DNA of 8,330 nt from Actinomycetota bacterium (GCA_003529305.1 DPWC01000204.1:1-8330), one strand, 5' to 3'; numbered from the stretch's first letter, positions 1 to 6,660 are shown. The notes: generated by a model from the letters alone, not told the origin. Translations and numbers: made by a program.

Positions 1-162
1 AACATATCATATTGAAGTATATTATTATCGCTCGTAAGGCGACCATCCGTAGCAACATGGATCATTCTTCGATGTTGCTTATGCGAAGACAAGGTAATGA
101 CTCCCCAAGAGTAAGAGAATGTGAGAGGGAGATGGTAGTATATTTCAATATGGTATTCTGTT
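1..162 (+). ncRNA. Candidate structured RNA or inverted-repeat element abutting tRNA-Phe
   Basis: This stretch is much richer in A and T than the rest of the window and has no credible reading frame. Bases 5-29 pair with 131-155 as a continuous 25-bp helix. All five non-Watson-Crick positions (7/153, 17/143, 22/138, 25/135, 26/134) are G-U wobbles when read as + strand RNA. Base 4 can pair with 156, and 1-3 with 160-162 after a small bulge, so the helix may continue off the left edge. Inside it, 51-58 pairs perfectly with 72-79, and 66-71 with 84-89. These two stems interlock as an H-type pseudoknot. CTCCC at 101-105 can pair with GGGAG at 127-131, competing by one base with the long helix. 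I do not recognise the family. It could be a structured RNA, a small element with imperfect terminal inverted repeats, or a chimeric contig end. The folding was done by eye only. Confidence 0.35.
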
Positions 163-230
163 AGCTCAGTTGGGAGAGCGACCGCCTGAAAAGCGGTAGG
201 TCGGCGGATCGAACCCGCCCCTGACCACCA
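155..230 (+). tRNA. tRNA-Phe (anticodon GAA), 5' acceptor strand missing; degenerate or attachment-site remnant
   Basis: A tRNA is clear from base 162 to 230. It has TA at positions 8-9, D-stem GCTC/GAGC with loop AGTTGGGA, and anticodon stem ACCGC/GCGGT around CTGAAAA, which gives anticodon GAA (188-190). The variable loop is AGGTC, the T-stem is GGCGG/CCGCC, the 3' acceptor strand is CCTGACC (220-226), the discriminator is A, and CCA is encoded (228-230). The 5' acceptor strand should read GGTCAGG. Bases 155-161 read ATTCTGT instead and form only about three of seven pairs. The T-loop starts with A at 208, where nearly all tRNAs have U54. As written, the gene should not give a normal acceptor stem. 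The start given is where a complete tRNA of this register would begin. It may be a displaced 3' tRNA remnant beside an integrated element, a pseudogene, or the product of a bad join. Confidence 0.75.
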
Positions 231-231
231 C

Positions 232-246
232 ACTGTGGAGCACAGT
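232..246. terminator. Hairpin between tRNA-Phe and bldC, possible bidirectional terminator
   Basis: ACTGTG (232-237) pairs perfectly with CACAGT (241-246) around the loop GAG. The hairpin starts one base past the tRNA CCA end and reaches the first base of the bldC stop codon. It therefore sits exactly between two convergent genes. There is no U-tract on either side, so intrinsic termination is uncertain; it could instead be a 3'-end stabiliser. Confidence 0.35.
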
Positions 247-506
247 TAGCTGATGGCCGCCTGTCGCTGCTGAGGAATGCTGGCGAGTAGTTCGCGCACT
301 TCAGCCTCGCGGTAGCGCCGGTGGCCGCCCAGCGTCCGGATGGCTGTCAGTTTCCCTGATTTGGCCCACCGCGTGACGGTCTTGGGGTCCACCCGAAACA
401 GCGCCGCCACCTCGGCCGGAGTCAGCAGGTTGGCGGGATCGTCATCCACTACGGCGATGGCCTGCCCGCAGGCATTGCACCTGGGCGCATTCAGGTCCTG
501 GCTCAT
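246..506 (-). CDS. bldC: BldC-family MerR-like DNA-binding protein with short CxxC N-terminal extension
   Basis: This is a small DNA-binding protein of the BldC family, which uses a lone MerR-type winged helix-turn-helix. In Streptomyces BldC binds direct repeats cooperatively and holds back development. The core, residues about 27-80 from the chosen start, runs from LLTPAEVAALFRVDPKTVT through RTLGGHRRYREAEV and is nearly identical to known BldC proteins. Before it is an extension of about 25 residues containing CNACGQ (Cys10, Cys13), which classical BldC of about 68 residues lacks. The ATG at 506 was chosen because AAGGGG lies six bases upstream. An in-frame ATG at 557 would add 17 residues (MASRTAGGGP...), which look non-conserved. 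The gene converges with the tRNA and diverges from the DUF3073 gene, as around Streptomyces bldC. The family call is firm; the start is fairly secure. Confidence 0.93.
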   Translation of the reverse strand: MSQDLNAPRCNACGQAIAVVDDDPANLLTPAEVAALFRVDPKTVTRWAKSGKLTAIRTLGGHRRYREAEVRELLASIPQQRQAAIS

Positions 507-747
507 GCTCGACCCCTTGCTGTGCGCAGGACCCCCGCCTGCGGTTCTGCTGGCCATAGTGCCCCACGAAACGGCTGCAGGGGTGCCAAACCGGGCAATT
601 CAGGCTGGGTCAACACAGTGGCCTCTGCGGCCCAGCGTGCTTGGCACGGCCGTTCAGGAGTAGCCTGTGGGGGTTCCTGAGGGCAGGATTCAGGCCCCGG
701 GGCAGTTATCCGCAGACCACCGAGGCAGTCCGTGAGGGGGGCCAGCC
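507..747. promoter_or_regulatory. Divergent regulatory region between bldC and the DUF3073 gene
   Basis: These 241 bp lie between two divergent starts and must hold both promoters unless the longer bldC start is used. Visible structure includes an inverted repeat GTGCCAA (583-589) and TTGGCAC (641-647), 51 bp apart, and a perfect 10-bp palindrome GCCCCGGGGC (694-703). There is also a weak 5-bp hairpin CCTGA/TCAGG (676-680 with 690-694). TTGACC read on the minus strand at 613-608 resembles a -35 box for bldC, but no good -10 follows at 17 bp. TAGCCT at 661-666 fits a loose TANNNT -10 for the + strand without a well-spaced -35. I see no clear paired BldC-type AATT repeats, only one AATT at 597-600. 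The promoter assignments are therefore tentative. Confidence 0.45.
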
Positions 748-963
748 ATGGGGCGTGGCCGCGCGAAGGCGAAGCAGACCAAGGTCGCTCGACAGTTGAA
801 GTACGCCTCGTCCGAGACCGACTTGGCAGCTCTGCAGGCCGAATTGGCAGGGTCAGGGGGCCATGACGATCATGCTGATTCGCAGCCAACGGCTGACGAT
901 GACGCAGATCAGTCCACTAACGGCGCTGACGACCAGTGGTCTGAGGACGACAACGACGACTAA
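748..963 (+). CDS. DUF3073 family protein (actinobacterial, unknown function)
   Basis: This is a 71-residue protein. Its N-terminus, MGRGRAKAKQTKVARQLKYA, followed by a T-D-L-xx-LQ-x-EL segment, is the hallmark of DUF3073, a short family conserved across Actinobacteria with no known function. The first 20 residues are strongly basic. The last 35 are mostly Asp, Glu, Asn and Ser and look disordered, so the protein has opposite charges at its two ends. A strong ribosome site, GAGGGGGG, ends six bases before the ATG and fixes the start. In Streptomyces and many relatives the DUF3073 gene also sits between purM and bldC. The gene is convergent with purM, 44 bp away, and divergent from bldC. There are no membrane segments, signal peptide or enzyme motifs. 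Nucleic-acid contact by the basic end is only an inference. Confidence 0.93.
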   Translation: MGRGRAKAKQTKVARQLKYASSETDLAALQAELAGSGGHDDHADSQPTADDDADQSTNGADDQWSEDDNDD

Positions 964-972
964 GCGGTGACA

Positions 973-999
973 ACTCAGCGATCTGCCCGCGCGTTGAGT
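973..999. terminator. Hairpin between convergent DUF3073 and purM genes
   Basis: ACTCAGCG (973-980) pairs with CGTTGAGT (992-999) as an 8-bp stem with one G-U pair and an 11-base loop. It occupies the 44-bp gap between two convergent stop codons, so a bidirectional terminator is plausible. No U-tract follows on either strand, which is common in actinobacteria but lowers certainty. Confidence 0.4.
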
Positions 1000-1007
1000 C
1001 TGCGTGG

Positions 1008-2099
1008 TCAGGCGTAAGTCCCCACCAGAGTTGCCGATCCGCCGCCACCACCCTTTGCCGGTGCGTCGCCGCTTTCTCCGTCTCGTCGCTGTCGAACGGT
1101 GCCTGCCCGCCACATGGTGATGCCGTGTTGTGCACACGCTTCATGAGCGGAATCGACGAATTGCTCCGGCAGAACCACTGCCATACCCATTCCCATGTTC
1201 AGCGTCGACTCCATGTCGAGCGCACTGATGCTGCCCAGTTCTTGAAGAACCCGAAAGACCGGAGGCGGCGACCAAGTGTCGCGCTGGATCTCAGCATGCA
1301 GATCGGCGGGCAGCACGCGCGCGATGTTGGCAGCGATGCCGCCGCCGGTGATGTGGCTCAAGGCATGAACAGCGGCGTCATCGGTGTTGATCAGATCAAG
1401 GCAGGCCCGGGTATAGATGGTGGTGGGCTCCAGGAGCTCCTCGCCGAGAGTGCGACCGAATTCATCGACCTCTCGCTCCAAGCTCCAGCGTGCACTGGAG
1501 AGGAAGACCTGTCGGGCCAGTGAGTAGCCGTTGGAATGCAGACCGCTGGAGGTCATCGCCACAATCGCATCGCCGTCGCGGACCTTGTCGGCGCCAAGCA
1601 GGCGATCTGCCTCAACGATTCCCGTTCCTGCTCCCGCGAGGTCGTATTCATCCGGCCCGAGGAGTCCTGGGTGCTCAGCGGTCTCGCCGCCGATTAGGGC
1701 ACAGCCGGCTTGGGCGCAACCGTCGGCGATGCCTTGAACGATGGCCGCGATGCGTTCGGGAACCACTGACCCGGTGGCGATGTAGTCGGTCATGAACAAC
1801 GGCTCGGCGCCGCAGACGACGATGTCGTCGATCACCATGGCCACCAGATCAATGCCGATCGTGTCGTGCTTGTCCAACGCCTGGGCAATGGCCACCTTGG
1901 TACCCACGCCATCGGTGGATGTCGCCAGCAGTGGCTTGCTCATGGACTTCAAGGCACTGGCATCGAAGAGGCCGGCGAATCCGCCAAAGCCACCGACTAC
2001 TTCAGAACGCCGGGTGGCTTCGATCGAGGCCCGCATGAGCGCAACCGCGCGCTCGCCGGCTTCAACATCCACACCAGCGGCGGCGTAGGACGAAGTCAT
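1008..2099 (-). CDS. purM: Phosphoribosylformylglycinamidine cyclo-ligase (AIR synthetase)
   Basis: PurM closes the imidazole ring in the cytosol: FGAM plus ATP gives AIR, the fifth step of de novo purine synthesis. The 363-residue protein is slightly longer than the usual 345-350. Family signatures in order are GGFGGFAGLFD (37-46), the nucleotide-binding STDGVGTK (61-68), DDIVVCGAEPLFMTDY (91-106) and GGETAEHPG (137-145). The C-terminal half contains MTSSGLHSNGYSLAR and GMGMAVVLP, typical of the PurM/HypE/ThiL/SelD ATP-binding fold. The tail (about 335-363) is a Gly-rich, probably flexible extension ending LVGTYA. The ATG shares ATGA with the purF stop (2099-2096) and is preceded by GGAG five bases upstream, which points to translational coupling. 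The identification is secure. Confidence 0.97.
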   Translation of the reverse strand: MTSSYAAAGVDVEAGERAVALMRASIEATRRSEVVGGFGGFAGLFDASALKSMSKPLLATSTDGVGTKVAIAQALDKHDTIGIDLVAMVIDDIVVCGAEPLFMTDYIATGSVVPERIAAIVQGIADGCAQAGCALIGGETAEHPGLLGPDEYDLAGAGTGIVEADRLLGADKVRDGDAIVAMTSSGLHSNGYSLARQVFLSSARWSLEREVDEFGRTLGEELLEPTTIYTRACLDLINTDDAAVHALSHITGGGIAANIARVLPADLHAEIQRDTWSPPPVFRVLQELGSISALDMESTLNMGMGMAVVLPEQFVDSAHEACAQHGITMWRAGTVRQRRDGESGDAPAKGGGGGSATLVGTYA

Positions 2100-3640
2100 G
2101 GCCTCTCCAACGCGTCGTGCGCGCCGCCACCGCGGACCAGCAGCTCATCAATGTCCACGAGCGTTCCGGCCGCTTCCAGCGCGTGCTTGCCAGCAAGAGC
2201 TGGTTCAGGGATGGGCACGGGGTAGACACCGTCGAAGCAGGCTCGACACAGATCATCCATCGGAATCTGAGTGGCCAGCACCAGACCTTCCAGTGAGACA
2301 TAGCCGAGCGAATCGGCGCCGATTGAGGCGCGAATTTCGTCGACGGCAAGTCCGTTGGCGATGAGTTCAGCCCTGCTGGCGAAGTCAATGCCGTAGAAGC
2401 ACGGCCACTTCACCGGCGGTGAGGAGATGCGGACATGAACCTCGGCCGCCCCTGCCTCACGAAGCATGCGTACCAGGGCGCGCTGGGTGTTGCCGCGAAC
2501 GATCGAGTCATCCACCACCACGAGCCGCTTACCTTCGATCACTTCGCGCAGCGGATTGAGTTTCAGCCGGATTCCCAGTTGGCGGATGGTTTGGCTGGGC
2601 TGGATGAAGGTGCGACCCACATAGGAGTTCTTGACCAAACCTTGGGCGTAGGTGATCCCTGACTCCTGGGAGTAGCCAATGGCTGCTGGCGTTCCTGATT
2701 CGGGGACGGGAATAACAAGGTCCGCCTCGGCTGGGGCTTCACGAGCCAGTTGCTTGCCCACGTCCACCCTGACCCCGTGCACATTCATGCCATTGATGGT
2801 GGTGTCGGGGCGGGCAAGGTACACATACTCAAACAGACAACCCTTGCGTTTCGCCTCGGCAAATGTTTGGGAACGCAGCCCATCTTCATCAATGGCGATC
2901 AGTTCGCCAGGTTCGATCTCACGAACAACACTGGCTCCCACGATGTCCAGTGCCGCTGTCTCGCTGGCCACCACCCAGCCCCTCTCGAGCCGGCCCAGCA
3001 CCAGCGGACGAATCCCCTGGGCATCTCGCGCTGCATACAAAGTCGATTCATCCATGAAGACGAAACTGAATGCGCCTTGCAGGTGTGGGAGCACCTCAAG
3101 TGCAGAGGCCTCTACCGTGCGATCAGGATGACCCGCGATCAAAGCGGTGACCAGATCGGTGTCATTCGTGGCGCGGGGTGCTGCGGCCATTCCCTCTAAG
3201 GCAAGTTCGCCGGTATCGCGTCGTTGTTCGACGAGTCGCGTCAAATCACCAGTGTTCGTCAGGTTGCCGTTGTGCGCGAGCGCGATGCTGCCCGTGGCAG
3301 TGGCGCGAAAAGTGGGCTGCGCGTTCTCCCACACCGATGACCCTGTGGTCGAGTACCGAGTGTGACCAATGGCGACATGGCCACGCAGCGACTCCAGTGC
3401 GCCTTCGGTGAACACCTGCGAGACCAGGCCCATGTCCTTGTAGACCACGATGCCATCGCCGTCGGAAACCGCGATGCCAGCAGATTCCTGCCCACGGTGT
3501 TGCAAGGCGTACAGACCGAAGAAACTGAGTTTGGCGACTTCTTCGCCGGGGGCCCACACGCCAAAGACGCCGCAGGCATCTTGGGGGCCCTTGTCTTCGG
3601 GCAGCAGATCGTGGTTCAGGAGACCGTCGCCGCGCGCCAC
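2096..3640 (-). CDS. purF: Amidophosphoribosyltransferase (glutamine PRPP amidotransferase), iron-sulfur type
   Basis: PurF makes 5-phosphoribosylamine from PRPP and glutamine, the committed step of purine synthesis. The 514 residues are normal for the family. Cys23 in QDACGVFG is the expected N-terminal nucleophile after removal of a 22-residue propeptide. The Ntn glutaminase domain follows, with LQHRGQESAGIAV, IGHTRYSTTG and LAHNGNLTN. The phosphoribosyltransferase domain carries IPVPESGTPAA and the PRPP loop VVVDDSIVRGNT (374-385). Cys268, Cys414, Cys465 and Cys468 match the 4Fe-4S ligand pattern of Bacillus-type PurF, which the E. coli enzyme lacks. The start is GTG, with AGGA about ten bases upstream; the nearby ATG at 3648 is out of frame. 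It lies 22 bp after the exporter gene and overlaps purM by ATGA. End-product inhibition by nucleotides is known for the family. Confidence 0.97.
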   Translation of the reverse strand: MARGDGLLNHDLLPEDKGPQDACGVFGVWAPGEEVAKLSFFGLYALQHRGQESAGIAVSDGDGIVVYKDMGLVSQVFTEGALESLRGHVAIGHTRYSTTGSSVWENAQPTFRATATGSIALAHNGNLTNTGDLTRLVEQRRDTGELALEGMAAAPRATNDTDLVTALIAGHPDRTVEASALEVLPHLQGAFSFVFMDESTLYAARDAQGIRPLVLGRLERGWVVASETAALDIVGASVVREIEPGELIAIDEDGLRSQTFAEAKRKGCLFEYVYLARPDTTINGMNVHGVRVDVGKQLAREAPAEADLVIPVPESGTPAAIGYSQESGITYAQGLVKNSYVGRTFIQPSQTIRQLGIRLKLNPLREVIEGKRLVVVDDSIVRGNTQRALVRMLREAGAAEVHVRISSPPVKWPCFYGIDFASRAELIANGLAVDEIRASIGADSLGYVSLEGLVLATQIPMDDLCRACFDGVYPVPIPEPALAGKHALEAAGTLVDIDELLVRGGGAHDALERP

Positions 3641-3662
3641 TGCTGCATCCTACCGGGACGGC

Positions 3663-5678
3663 TTAGGCCATCGGCATTGCTGCGGCTGCGCGGCCCGCAT
3701 CAGCGAGCCTGCCCGGTGCACCACCGGCGCCGCCGCCGGCGCCGGAGTGTCCCTCGGCGTTGGGTGATCGTGCAGCGGTGCGCACCGCATGGCCATCGGC
3801 CAGCAGGATCCCGTCCTCAAAGGTGGCTTCAATCGCTCCGCCGCCATATTGCAGGTCGTAGAGGTTGGCATACACCCCGCCGCGATCGACCAGTTCGTCG
3901 TGAGTGCCAGATTCCACAATGCGGCCCTCCACGACCGCGAAGATGACATCGGCGGATCGGATGGTGGAGAGCCGGTGTGCAATCGCGATCGTGGTGCGCC
4001 CTTGCATCAGTGGCTTCAGAGCTGCCTGCACCAGTCGCTCGTTCTCGGTGTCGAGTGCCGAGGTGGCCTCGTCGAGGATGAGGATTCGGGGATCTTTCAA
4101 GATCACTCGAGCGATGGAGAGACGCTGCTTTTCACCGCCGGATAGTCGATAGCCGCGCTCGCCGACCATGGTGTCGTAACCATCGTCAAAGGTCAGAATG
4201 CGCTCGTGAATCTGTGCCGCCCGAGCAGCGGCTTCGATCTCCTCATCAGTGGCATCCGGGCGGGCGTATCGCAGGTTTTGCGCGATGGTGGCGTGGAACA
4301 GATAGCTCTCTTGCGTCACCACTCCGATGGCTTGCGCCAAGGACTCCTGGGTCAGATCACGAACATCATGGCCGTCGATGAGCACGCGGCCCGAGGTTGC
4401 TTCGTAGAGTCGAGGGACGAGATACGAGATGGTGGTCTTACCAGCGCCTGATGGTCCGACGAATGCCGCCAACTGACCGGGCTCGATGCGCAGATCGACG
4501 CCCTTGAGGGCATAGACCGGTTCGCCACGCTTGGGCGTGGGGTCATAGGAGAAACGGACATCGGCGAATTCGATGGCACCGCGTACTGGAGCCGGCAACG
4601 CAATGGCGTTGGGGCGATCGACGATGTCAGGTTCGACATCAAGGTATTCGAAGATGCGGTTGAACAGCGCCAGACTGCTGGAGACCTCAGTGGTGCTCTG
4701 CAGGAGCTGGCCCAGAGGAAAGAACAGTCGCGTCTGGAGGCCAGTGAAAGCCAAGATGGTTCCAGCGGTGATGATCGCCGTTCCGGTATTGACATAGCCC
4801 GTGACGACGAACACCGCGACGGGCATGACGGAAAAGAACGAGGTCACGATGATGAAGAATCCGCGACCGACCAGCTGCTGCTTGACCTGCAGGCGGGCCA
4901 AGATGCCACTGAGGCCGCGATACTTCTCGGCCGCCCCTGCCTGTCGACCATTGGACTTAGCGAGCAGGACGCCAGAGACACTCAACGATTCCTCAGTGAT
5001 AGCTGACATGTCGGCTAGCGACACCTGAGTGGCGGCACTGACGCGGCGGCGGTACTTGCCCACCACAGTGGTCAGCCACAAGAAGATCGGAAGAATGATG
5101 AGAGAGACGACGGTGAGTTGCCACGACAGCAGAAGCATGGCGATCACTGTCGACATCAAAATGACGATGTTGCTCACATAGGTGGCGGCGGTGTCGCTGA
5201 CCACCACTTGGAGGCCACCGACATCGTTTTGCAGTCGCGATTGAATCTCTCCAGTGCGCGTCCCAGTGAAGAACTTCAAGGACAGCGACTGCAGATGATC
5301 AAAGAGGCGAGTGCGAAGGTCGCGAAGAACATGCTGACCCACGCGCGCAGTCAGCCAGGTCTGTCCTACCCCGATCAGTGCGCCGATCAGTGTCAGGCCG
5401 ATCAGGAAGAGGCTGTAACGCCATAGAAGAGGCAGGTCGGCGTTGGTTGTTCCGTTGGGAAAGAGTGCCTTGTCGATGACATCGCGGATCAAAAGTGGCG
5501 TGATGATGCCTAGTCCACCGGTGATGAGAACCAGCAGCGAGACGGCAATCAACTCAGCCTTGTGAGGGGCGAAGAGACGAATGACCCGCGGGATCGTTCC
5601 CTTGGGAACGCTCGAATCACTGGGGAGCAGGTCAGAACCCAACATGGATCTGGGGCCACCACTGGGCCGACCTGTCAT
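3663..5678 (-). CDS. ABC exporter half-transporter (fused membrane and ATPase domains, MsbA/LmrA type)
   Basis: This is a fused membrane-plus-ATPase half-transporter that should work as a dimer in the cytoplasmic membrane; its substrate is unknown. About six membrane segments span residues 43-325 (near 43-70, 90-112, 170-190, 192-208, 274-297 and 302-325). The ATPase domain follows from about 370, with Walker A GPSGAGKTT (410-418), Q-loop VTQESYLF, signature LSGGEKQ, Walker B ILILDEA (534-540), D-loop SALD and switch His in IAHRLST. All catalytic motifs are intact. A tail of about 60 residues after the ATPase ends in a Gly/Ala-rich segment. Residues are counted from an in-frame GTG at 5684; the ATG at 5678 is preferred because GGAG lies five bases before it. 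The gene precedes purF by 22 bp on the same strand. Multidrug, lipid or peptide export is possible and not decided by the sequence. Confidence 0.95.
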   Translation of the reverse strand: MTGRPSGGPRSMLGSDLLPSDSSVPKGTIPRVIRLFAPHKAELIAVSLLVLITGGLGIITPLLIRDVIDKALFPNGTTNADLPLLWRYSLFLIGLTLIGALIGVGQTWLTARVGQHVLRDLRTRLFDHLQSLSLKFFTGTRTGEIQSRLQNDVGGLQVVVSDTAATYVSNIVILMSTVIAMLLLSWQLTVVSLIILPIFLWLTTVVGKYRRRVSAATQVSLADMSAITEESLSVSGVLLAKSNGRQAGAAEKYRGLSGILARLQVKQQLVGRGFFIIVTSFFSVMPVAVFVVTGYVNTGTAIITAGTILAFTGLQTRLFFPLGQLLQSTTEVSSSLALFNRIFEYLDVEPDIVDRPNAIALPAPVRGAIEFADVRFSYDPTPKRGEPVYALKGVDLRIEPGQLAAFVGPSGAGKTTISYLVPRLYEATSGRVLIDGHDVRDLTQESLAQAIGVVTQESYLFHATIAQNLRYARPDATDEEIEAAARAAQIHERILTFDDGYDTMVGERGYRLSGGEKQRLSIARVILKDPRILILDEATSALDTENERLVQAALKPLMQGRTTIAIAHRLSTIRSADVIFAVVEGRIVESGTHDELVDRGGVYANLYDLQYGGGAIEATFEDGILLADGHAVRTAARSPNAEGHSGAGGGAGGAPGRLADAGRAAAAMPMA

Positions 5679-5772
5679 GCTCACTCCAACACCCTAGGCC
5701 TGATACTGCAACCTCGCTCGGGGGCCATTACCGTGAGCACGCCCAACTATCGCATTGATGTTTGGAGACGCC
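5679..5772. promoter_or_regulatory. Divergent promoter region, ABC exporter / DUF1838
   Basis: This gap of about 94 bp separates two divergent start codons and must carry the promoter of the exporter-purF-purM group and that of the DUF1838 gene. TTACCG at 5728-5733 could be a weak + strand -35, with an AT-containing segment TATCGCATT near 5749-5756 in the -10 region. No convincing minus-strand -35/-10 pair stands out, and I see no known operator or riboswitch. Confidence 0.4.
5764..5767 (+). promoter_or_regulatory. Ribosome binding site that sets the DUF1838 start
   Basis: GGAG followed by a five-base spacer precedes GTG at 5773. The upstream in-frame TTG (5755) and ATG (5758) have no such site, so the GTG is the better start even though it is not ATG. 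Confidence 0.5.
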
Positions 5773-6660
5773 GTGGCAAACCGCCAGCCGTTGGACTTCA
5801 CCGATCCACGGGACAATGTCTATGCGTTTGCCAAGATGTGGGGGTCTTTTGCCCCTGAACCGCACATTGGTGTTTTTCACGGCACCATGTTCGCCTCCAT
5901 CGGCACTGATCGACTGATGCCACTGTTCGGTTTCGCCGGCACCGGTGTGACCAAGGTCAAGCAGTTGGACAACGGTCATGTGATCATGCGAGGAAAGGAG
6001 ACCGGATTTTTCACTGATCTGGCCACCGGGGTTCCGATGAAGACATGGGACAACCCCTTTACCGGTGAGACGGTGGAGGTCTATGAGTTCTTCAACGACA
6101 AGATCGGGGGAGAACTCACCTTGGAGTTGCCCAAGTTGCATGTGGGCGACAATCCCGATGCTGCAGTGCACATGAACCTTTTGGGCGACCAGGACCAGCC
6201 GGAAACGATCCCGCATATCTTGCCGTGGCAGATCTACGGCGACGAAGTGCTGCTGGAATGGGACTACGCGCATTCGTACGCCAATCCTGTTGATCCGATG
6301 CGCTTCCCGAGGTCATCAACCGGACCGTGGATCAACCCCAGTGAGCACTTCACGATCTACACCTCGTTGGCCGAACTAGAGGATCGTGACCTGCCCTCGG
6401 CGCACTTTCGTGCCGGTTTCTCGCGTCTTTCACCATGGTGGCCGTGGATGCGGATGGGTGGCAGCGGCGTGGAGGGTGTGCTGTTCGGTCGGATGTTCTC
6501 GCGCACCACGCATCGCGGTCTTGATGATGTGCCCCGCCCCATCGTGGACCGCATCATGCAGAAGGATCCCTCCTACTTGGAGTATCCCGAAGACTGGGAA
6601 ATCGGCCCGATCCTGTCGACATGGGAGGCCTACGCCCGCGACACCGCACCCGAGGCCTAG
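5773..6660 (+). CDS. DUF1838 family protein
   Basis: This is a soluble protein of 295 residues with no signal peptide or membrane segment. It matches my recollection of DUF1838 signatures: a start with WGSFAPEPHIGVFHGTMFA, then PLFGFAGTG, and a central block with ETGFFTDLATG and TWDNPFTGETVEVYEFFND. The C-terminal part has SPWWPWMRMGGSG and a closing P-x-YLEYPEDWE segment. It is rich in Trp and other aromatics, which suggests a beta-rich fold binding a hydrophobic ligand, but that is inference. The family has no established function. GTG at 5773 is preferred because of GGAG five bases upstream; ATG at 5758 would add five residues. It is divergent from the ABC exporter and convergent with the split-barrel gene, 81 bp away. 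It interrupts the otherwise minus-strand purine region, which suggests insertion during evolution of the locus. Confidence 0.85.
   Translation: MANRQPLDFTDPRDNVYAFAKMWGSFAPEPHIGVFHGTMFASIGTDRLMPLFGFAGTGVTKVKQLDNGHVIMRGKETGFFTDLATGVPMKTWDNPFTGETVEVYEFFNDKIGGELTLELPKLHVGDNPDAAVHMNLLGDQDQPETIPHILPWQIYGDEVLLEWDYAHSYANPVDPMRFPRSSTGPWINPSEHFTIYTSLAELEDRDLPSAHFRAGFSRLSPWWPWMRMGGSGVEGVLFGRMFSRTTHRGLDDVPRPIVDRIMQKDPSYLEYPEDWEIGPILSTWEAYARDTAPEA

Noticed and set aside
1..162. Group I or group II intron, or RNase P/tmRNA-like RNA
   Set aside because: I could not find the conserved core elements of group I introns, a group II domain V, or the signature segments of RNase P or tmRNA. The segment is also short, so an assignment would be a guess.
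503..889. A 128-codon minus-strand frame covering the bldC/DUF3073 intergenic region
   Set aside because: It overlaps the DUF3073 gene, is Pro/Arg-rich and resembles no known protein.
3362..3946. A 194-codon + strand frame across the purF start and exporter end
   Set aside because: It is antisense to two firm genes, has a basic, Arg/His-rich unnatural composition and no known motif: a shadow frame of GC-rich coding DNA.
5728..6273. A 181-codon minus-strand frame opposite the DUF1838 gene
   Set aside because: The + strand frame carries the DUF1838 signatures and a ribosome site. The antisense frame has neither.
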